Origin: Nepenthes gracilis
Lineage: Eukaryota; Streptophyta; Magnoliopsida; Caryophyllales; Nepenthaceae
Length of the DNA stretch: 64,000 nt
Assembly (NCBI GenBank): GCA_033239525.1
Contig: BSYO01000033.1
Span: 12,992,901 to 13,056,900, forward strand
Reading direction: 5' to 3'
Shown piece by piece: positions 58,101 to 64,000 of this stretch; the stretch's first letter is position 1; each line of letters starts with the position of its first letter. Below the pieces are notes generated by a model, which saw only the letters and a program-made list of their open reading frames with translations, made no database searches and was not told the origin of the DNA. The translations under genes and the position numbers were made by a program.

Positions 58101-61100
58101 GGCGAGACTCTATCAGTGCCGCACAGGAACCACCGCAGTGGGGCTGGGGATAACTCCTCCGGTCTCATTGGCGATCCTCAACGGATTTCTCGCTCCGGAA
58201 GGTTAGGGTCCGCAGATCCCGGCCGCCACAAGGTCAATTTGCGATGAAGACGATGAGGGCGTAGCGGTGGCCCTCTCGCAGCCTTCCTCAGAGGACCTTG
58301 GGCGGATTATCAACTTCTTTGAGACCTCAGGTTTCATCATTTTAACCGGAGGGTGCGGCTTCTGAACCGGGGACGGCGGTCCCCATTTAGCCTTCTTGGT
58401 CTCCTTATGGGAAACCAAAAAATCCCTCCTAAATTCGTCGGGGTTTTGCCGTATTGCCTTGGTCAGCCAAGCGTAGGCGGAGCTCTCCGCCGCAGACGGC
58501 GTGCCCAGATGCACCTCAGGAACCTTACCCCAGTTCCTCGCAAGGGGCCATTTCTCTCCCACCTTTACAAAGAAGAACCTGTTTTTTCAGTTCTTCAAGG
58601 AGTCGTGGATGGCCTTATTTATTTTTATTCCCACACGGGGGCTGAGTGAAATCCACTCCGCCCCCTGGGTCACCTTAAAAATAACCTTAAGGCCGAACAT
58701 CCTAAACTTTTGGTCGAGCTTTCGGGCGAAAATACATAAAGTGCAAATGTACCTCACCGCATTGGCATGAAGCTGAGCGATGGGGACTTGCAGAGCCGTC
58801 ATAATCGACGCCAACTCCTCCGGCAAAGGAAGGCGGAGGCCGCTCCTCAAATGAGCCTCGTAAACTGTAATTAGCCTTCTGGTGGAGAAAAGGCTTTGTC
58901 GTCCGCGCCTGGAACCTTCCAGGCCGTCTCTTTCGGGATGTTGAACTCGACGCACAATGCCTTGATGTCGTTCTCTCTCAGATCAGATGAGAAATCCGCC
59001 GCGGAAGCCATGATCAGAAGAGCTTTAGGGTTTTTGGTTGAGAAATAAGAACGGGGAAGACGAAAGTTGGGAGGCATAACCGATTTTAAAAACGGAAGGG
59101 AAACTTAAGCGCCAAGCACTCAAAGAAAACCGTCAGTCCTGCCACGCGTCACCTCCTCATTTGATCCAGCAAAAGGACGGGACTCTAGCACGAAACCCCT
59201 CATTAATGACACCGTCAAGATTGCCACGTGTCACCTCTCCGCTTGACCCTACAAAAGGACGAATCTCTGGCGCATTAATGACCCGGATCTCCGCCCAACC
59301 AAAGGAAGGCACGTGTCGATTTCTGCCTTGCGGTCCGCCAAAAATTGGCAAAATCATTCCCATAATTGGCAAAGACGGTCAACAGTTCGGAACTCGGAAT
59401 TGACAAAGGCGATCAACATTCCGGTACTAATCGGGCCAAAACGATCAACACCGGTATTAGGAATTGATAAAAACGATCAACAATTCGGAACTCGAGTTGA
59501 TCGACCAACATCGGCCAACACGGTACTCGAGAATTGACGAAAAAGACGGCCAATTACGGTACTGGGATTGATCGTAGGCGGTCAACAATTAGGCCAAACC
59601 TCCTTCACGCTTTTATAAATTTCCACAAGGATTCTCAAAGTAAGGAAAAACATACCATCATGAACATCTTTGGAGGCGAAAATCGACCACCCGACATGGG
59701 GGCTAGTGATGGGTACACGATAATGGGCCGGCCCAAAGAAAGGTCAACGGAAGCCGAGAAGGTCGGTCAACATTTTTGAGGGCCCGGTAAGAAGAGCGGG
59801 CCGATGAAGAAGACGGCCCGGAAGGCGGAAAGCCCAAGGCGGTCAACTTCAACGTTGGCCGCGTCTTGCGCCAACTTACTCCCACAAACGGTCAACTCAG
59901 CGTTGACCCAGGTTTGGTTGGGCCTTTAGAGGCTTTGCAATAGTGATAAAGCCTATTCCATTCGGCCCATGACCCATCGGTGATTATGACCATTTTTCCT
60001 TCATTCTCCATGAGGGCGGCTAACACACGCTGGCCAACTCGGACGTTGACCGTTGCGCGCCTACACATTGGGCCCAAAAGGGCTTATCTCTGATAATGGG
60101 CCTCAGCTCACTTAGGCCCAAATCCCATCCGGAGGCGGCCGCGGGCACCTTTCATAAGGCGGCAAACACGCACGTAGGCGGTCAACCCAAGCGTTGGCCG
60201 TCCGCGCTTGACGTTGGGCCCCAAGAAGCCTTTCAACGAAGAACGGGCACGACCCGTTTAGGCCTGATCATTAAAAGACCAATCACGATCCTCCAAGGAT
60301 AATCCACGATCTCAAAAGGAATATCAGCAAGATTGGCGTCCTTCAAAGAAGGAAAGCGCCAGATCTGCCCAACTCCTTGCCAGCCAAGAAACCTAACGGT
60401 CATGTACTGAAAAGGAAGAACGATAGTTTGGAAAGTGGTTGGCCTCCTCAGAAGGAAACAATCCTCCACAACTTGGCAACAGACATCAACCTCCAAAAGG
60501 CAGGCCAGCAGCAGATCACGAAGGGATCACTCCTTCCAAAGGAGGAGGATCGCCATCTTTACCATAAAAGAGGCCTGGATTCACCATCCAGGCATGCTCA
60601 CATTCGAGGCTTTCATTGAGGCTCTCATTCGGGACGGAAAAACCTAAGTGTTCTAAAAAACAAGCTCGGTTCCCTGCAACGAGACTCAAAACACAATTAA
60701 ATTCCAAGGCAACGAACGAATCTCTCCAGTAGTTATCCGCCTTCCCACCATTCGAGATCGAGGAAGGCCTTGCGCCTCTCGACATCGGAACAAAGCACTC
60801 TCTTCCCCTCTCCCATTGCTCTCTCTACTTTGATTCCTTTCATTGAATCTTCATTTTTTGACTTGAGCGTCGGAGTGTTTCGGTGGGATTATCCCCGTTG
60901 CTAACGCCCGACCTCTAGTTCGTTTTAGTGGTGTGCGGGATTTGTACTCGGTGAAGCGGGCAGTTCGCATCATCCAGAAGAATCCGAATCTGTTCGAAAT
61001 CGGATCCAGGTACGCATCAATATGTATATTTAAACTAGTTTGGTTCGGCTCGATTCTGATTAGCAGGTTAGAGATTTTCCAAACACCCCTATTAAATAAA

Positions 61101-63756
61101 TATGTTCTCACTGATATATATGTATTTAAAAAATTAAACAACATACGTATACCGGTCGGGTTGATTAAACACAAAGTTAAAAACAGCTATGCCGAAACCC
61201 AAAAAGATTACAATACTCCAAGCCATTTGCTTCGATCATTCTATGTTTTGGTTCGGTTTGGATTTTCAGATTTTGGGACGTCACCGTCACTTGGGCAACA
61301 GCTCACTCCTCAGTCTTGCTGATTGGAGCATAATGGTAAACTATTAGTGTTAAGAAATCAAACAGACAAAAATGTTTGAATTGTTAGGTGAGGATCCAAC
61401 GATGATTCTTATACTCTTAACACCTCTCGCGTGAATGTCCTCTTGGACTTGAATTGTGGATTAAACACATGTTTACTCTATACCTTGCAGGGAAAAAACA
61501 AATACAAAATGAACTCGTGATTACCTAATTATCCAAGTCTGATACTGCGCTAATAACCAAACAAATCTAAGATACTAAGGTGTTATGTGAAGGTCCAAGA
61601 ACTATTTTTATACTCCAGCAATAATCAAATGTAATAACTTGAATTGATGAGGGTAGTTAAAGTGGGGAAGAACCAAAAATAGAAGAGGAGAAAAAGTAGA
61701 GGAAAGCCTCTTATGCCATCCCACCACAGCTACCACTAGGCCACCCGCCGTCCAACACCCCACTGCTTCCACTCCATTTATCAGGATCTCCCATCCACCC
61801 TTCCCGTCATAACCTCCACTGCCACTGTAACCACCCAGCCACCCACTTTGTTGTGTGGCAACATCAGTCATGGCTATGGTGTTAGCTACGGTGGGTTTTT
61901 GCAACAGCCGATATATCTAGGAATTGAACTACGAGGGGTTATATGCAGATATGCTTACCCTAAAATATAGAGAGACTACTTTTATGATTTGAGTTCGTAA
62001 CTTTTATATTATAATTTAAAAGTCTTACCGTTGTACCAAAGGCTAAAATGAGTAATGCTGATGCAGCAAAAATAACAGAAGAGAACCAGTTCTCCCACAA
62101 ACAACATTACCTGACAGCTATAATCACTGAAGTTTGGCTCCATCAGCAATGGAATACCCATGTAGTCCTTGAAGAATGTCTGGATAACAACCATAATACA
62201 ACAGTTAGCTAGCACATATAAATTTAGGATGCTGCAATTAAAATAAATTGTCCTTCTGATATTTTATAGTTTAGTTTACCTCTAGCTTCATAACTCTAGA
62301 TTCCAACCCTGGAGTTAGAATTGTATGGGTTTCAGACTTCATCTTCAGCAATTGTCAACGTCAAGCATGGAAAACGCTTATCTAGCCATTTTTAAACGTA
62401 CAACATCAACACTAACTAAAATCCCAACCGGCTATATGCATCCGCTTTTATCAATTCATTGGATTTAGCATAATATCCTTCGACCATAGAAGAAATTTTC
62501 AATCATTTTTTGTACCCCATTCCAAATTTTCCAATGTATACCTCTTCTTTTCTTTCTTTCCTTTTATTTTCTAAAAAATACTTTATTTGGCATATATTTT
62601 AAATGTCTAAACCACCTTAGATATCCTTCTCTTGTTTTATTTTCTATAAGTACAGCTTAAAAACATTTATAGATCTAAACCGAACCAAACACTAGTAAAT
62701 AACCAGGCAATCAAACCAATTCATTCTCCTGCTCTATATTGTAACTCTCTGAGATCCACCTCACATGTAGCATTGCATTACTTCTCCTAGAACCATCCAG
62801 GGACCTTACTGTCCACCATTCTTGAAGTCCAACCCTATCAAATTGGACCTAATCAAGTCAATTGAAGTCAGATAGGATCCTCCCATGGACAAAAATATCA
62901 ACAGATTGAAATATAGGCCGATACATATTAGTATTAGGAAAACTTTATATCAAAAGGTAACACAATATGACACCATGTTAGTGGCATATCATGATATATT
63001 GACCAATTCATCCTATACGTATTGGACAATTTATTTATTTATTTATTACTTTGCTTTGCTCATGAAAAATTAAATTTATACTTTTTTAAAAATATCTAGA
63101 TATTTTAAAAGTCTAAATTTATATGTTTTATGGAGGAATAAAACATGAATAAATCAAAACTTTTGAGGATAATATTCAATGGCCTAGAAGGATATGAAGA
63201 TTAATTTTGACAAAAAAAACTCTTCATTCAGGCAAAAAGAATATTAAAAATGGTCAAATTTTACTATATAACAAAAAAATTTTATGTCTGCAATGTTCGC
63301 AATGATACGTATTGTTTGATGTCAATACTAACACAACCTCCACCGATACATATACCAATATTCACAGATCCTCCATATCTACAACACTATATTTTCTAGC
63401 CCCACATTCATATTTTTGATCAAAATCAAAGACTTGCTGCCTGCTCTCAGAAATCATCCATATTATACCTCCAAGGCTTAAAGAACGCAGTGAATCACTA
63501 ACCTGCGTTGGAAGCTTACAAGTATTAACACAAATTCCCACACATTTGCTTTCTACCAAATACTTGCACCTTTCCACAAAGACCTATAATTATGTCAGTT
63601 TCATGAAATAAGCATTGAATCGGAATTGTTCAGACAAATCAAAAACAGCAAATTCAAGCATTACCCCACTTTTGCAAGAAGACCCATCGGGATGATTGAT
63701 AGAGTTAACCATGCATGGACCCATGAGCCATGGGCAAGTCAGTGCAGTTACCCTTG
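49053..63756 (-). CDS. D27-type beta-carotene isomerase (DUF4033 family), 5' partial; complement(join(49053..49190,62111..62179,63503..63583,63665..>63756))
   Basis: Four minus-strand exons encode the C-terminal half of a DWARF27-family protein, a plastid iron enzyme that isomerises all-trans- to 9-cis-beta-carotene, the first committed step to strigolactones. Visible are WLMGPCMVNSINHPDGSSC, VFVERCKYLVESKCVGICVN, CKLPTQ joined to TFFKDYMGIPLLMEPNFSDY, then FNFGVPPPPTENDGTLKEPC and EICPNASRRRE, with the family's conserved cysteines. All junctions are GT/AG and in phase 0, and the spliced frame is intact to TGA at 49,053. The last intron is 12,920 bp because Tat element 2 inserted there. Exons for the N-terminal half must lie beyond 64,000. 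D27 versus a D27-like paralogue cannot be decided. Confidence 0.9.
49583..50860 (+). repeat. Element 2 5' LTR
   Basis: 1278 bp, TGATGGCTACACC to GTGACGCATCA. Followed by a damaged leader TTGCGTCGTCTGTGGAAGC, compared with GCGCCGTCTGTGGGAAGC in element 1. Confidence 0.92.
50942..52540 (+). pseudogene. Element 2 gag
   Basis: ATG at 50,942 (MVNTSTKKRPARDD), frameshifted within 100 bp. The core frame at 51,429-51,800 has NDERAIDLDRSPFTAEILSH, LYDGGSDPVDHLDHF and SLQGLEDSMMCR. It then changes frame repeatedly. Zinc-knuckle remnant near 52,330-52,400. Confidence 0.82.
52560..53150 (+). pseudogene. Element 2 protease region
   Basis: Contains ISALVSDGTSDYQLKRVFID then NSSSKYLLYLDAF, the protease active-site block (Asp kept, Gly of DxG lost). 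YGLDNEPVPVQGTIQLEV matches element 1. Confidence 0.8.
53250..55060 (+). pseudogene. Element 2 RT and RNase H
   Basis: KLIAIREEVKKLLDAGFIRE, then MCVDFTDVNKA, YSGYNQIRMSPEDEEHTSFM and the YVDD motif in MEVYVDDMLVKSRVTGD. First RNase H at 54,133-54,440. Second RNase H at 54,500-55,060 is shattered by small indels. Confidence 0.82.
55070..56345 (+). pseudogene. Element 2 integrase
   Basis: Alignable along its length with 41,480-42,778 of element 1 (e.g. ggtggtccacacttcg, gggttaaaaactaagttgga, ggtggagtcctt, aggcatcgaagccacagg) but frameshifted every few dozen bases. Confidence 0.8.
56510..56715 (+). repeat. Tandem repeat array A of element 2
   Basis: About five short copies of the same gtcatcc(a/g)-gtggcc-gcggtc unit as 42,930-43,230, but with shorter spacing. 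Confidence 0.8.
57235..59011 (-). pseudogene. Antisense additional ORF of Tat element 2
   Basis: ATG at 59,011 (MASAADFSSDLRENDIKALC), then YEAHLRSGLRLPLPEELASI and IAQLHANAVRYICTLCIFAR, matching the element 1 aORF. Here the frame continues through GLKVIFKVTQGAEWISLSPR into FFFVKVGEKW, showing the aORF's N-terminal domain without a break. The donor gtatga at 57,807 matches the intron of element 1. The C-terminal coiled-coil part is shattered. Confidence 0.72.
59330..59600 (+). repeat. Tandem repeat array B of element 2
   Basis: Degenerate copies of a ggaattgacaaagacgatcaaca-type unit, counterpart of 45,650-45,915. Confidence 0.7.
59707..61019 (+). repeat. Element 2 3' LTR
   Basis: 1313 bp, preceded by PPT catgggggctag. 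About 350 bp (60,260-60,600) is almost identical to 50,095-50,440 of the 5' LTR, while the flanking parts are clearly more diverged. Confidence 0.92.
61025..62110. other. Intron remainder above Tat element 2
   Basis: No element ends or coding motifs recognised. A Gly-rich minus frame at 61,608-61,904 is probably chance. Confidence 0.45.
62111..62179 (-). CDS. D27-family exon TFFKDYMGIPLLMEPNFSDY
   Basis: 69 bp, 23 codons, phase 0 at both ends. Acceptor ttatccag, donor gtaatg. One of the most conserved blocks of the family. Confidence 0.92.
62885..63370. repeat. Palindromic AT-rich repeat, copy 8
   Basis: Starts atggacaaaaatatcaac and ends accgatacatataccaat. About 480 bp, longer than the other copies. 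Lies in a D27-family intron, so the family is not confined to the kinase gene. Confidence 0.6.
63503..63583 (-). CDS. D27-family exon VFVERCKYLVESKCVGICVN
   Basis: 81 bp, 27 codons, phase 0. Acceptor attatag, donor gttagt. Four cysteines and the CKLPTQ end are as expected. Confidence 0.92.
63665..63756 (-). CDS. D27-family exon WLMGPCMVNSINHPDGSSC
   Basis: 92 bp, starting with the last two bases of a split codon after acceptor gatttcag and ending AGT GGG before donor gtaatg. The next upstream exon is not in view. Confidence 0.9.
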
Positions 63757-64000
63757 CTGAAATCATGAAGAAGATCAAGACACACATGATATGATATGAG
63801 AGACACTACATTAGTTTAAAACATTTGAAAATATGGAAATGAGATACTCGAGTTGAACTTTCAAGAAAAACACTAAAGGCCACCTACCAACCATCATGGC
63901 TGCCAATCTGCCCCCTCCTATTGGGGTTATAAGCATTCGATACAGTTCCAAAAGAAATGGAGGGAATAGAGACCTTAAGATTCGGACCTACCATAGACAA
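63757..64000 (-). other. Upstream intron of the D27-family gene
   Basis: Acceptor-side sequence (tcttcttcatgatttcag) and beyond. A minus-strand stretch at about 63,890-64,000 reads open (VSIPSISFGTVSNAY) and ends at a gt, but matches nothing I recognise in the family. Confidence 0.4.

Larger units (their letters stand above)
49583..61019 (+). mobile_element. Tat-lineage Ty3/gypsy retrotransposon, element 2
   Basis: 11,437 bp with perfect ATATG target duplications (49,578-49,582 and 61,020-61,024). Same family and order as element 1: same LTR ends (TGATGG to GACGCATCA/TACGCATCA), gag, pol, repeat arrays and antisense ORF. Plus strand, so opposite to the D27-family gene it sits in. Coding parts are broken by very many 1-3-base indels, most densely at 54.4-59.6 kb. 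Confidence 0.93.
49191..62110 (-). other. 12,920-bp last intron of the D27-family gene
   Basis: Donor gtaatg at 62,110 and acceptor ctgcag at 49,191. 89% of its length is Tat element 2. The remainder (49,191-49,577 and 61,025-62,110) is unremarkable non-coding sequence. Confidence 0.88.

Noticed and set aside
61608..61904. Gly-rich minus-strand frame
   Set aside because: Low-complexity GGYSGSGG-like reading with no partner exon or motif; likely chance in the D27 intron.

Overview
The window is nuclear DNA from a flowering plant. It holds intron-containing genes of land-plant families (a TBL/PMR5 O-acetyltransferase, an At4g02010/ALE2-type receptor kinase and a D27-type carotenoid isomerase) set among plant LTR retrotransposons of Ty3/gypsy (Tat, Tekay-like and other) and Ty1/copia type, MITEs and AT-rich spacer. 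The very large TE-filled introns suggest a mid-sized to large genome, perhaps a woody dicot or magnoliid. The sequence alone does not fix the species.

Layout. 1-3121 (+): the 3' five exons of a TBL gene. 3.2-11.9 kb: intergenic, with a diverged duplicate of the TBL 3' flank (3.2-3.7 and 10.5-11.1 kb), a probable copia LTR remnant and a decayed minus-strand gypsy element (6.07-10.2 kb). 11,921-32,603 (-): one receptor-like kinase gene. Its kinase exons lie at 11.9-14.0 kb and its transmembrane and ectodomain exons at 31.0-32.6 kb, separated by an intron of 16,954 bp. Splice phases agree across all seven exons. That intron holds a gypsy pol scrap, a tandem duplication, several copies of a palindromic AT-rich repeat, an 8.7 kb copia element (18,226-26,897) that was itself hit by at least five later insertions, and a large minus-strand LTR (27,976-30,613). 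32.6-36.7 kb is the 5' region of the kinase gene.

36,669-47,055 (+): Tat-lineage gypsy element 1, with perfect AAAAT target duplications, gag-pol, two tandem-repeat arrays and an antisense additional ORF. 47.06-49.05 kb is AT-rich spacer with a roughly 340-bp tandem duplication. 49,053 to beyond 63,756 (-): a D27-type beta-carotene isomerase gene, 5' end outside the window. Its last exon (49,053-49,190) is separated from the preceding exon (62,111-62,179) by a 12.9 kb intron, because Tat element 2 (49,583-61,019, perfect ATATG target duplications) landed there.

The three host genes are functionally unrelated: cell-wall polysaccharide acetylation, receptor signalling and strigolactone precursor synthesis. 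What unites the window is transposon-driven intron growth. Two genes that look like scattered fragments become coherent once the insertions are bridged. Most other open frames are shadows or TE debris. No RNA gene, CRISPR array or prokaryotic feature was seen.
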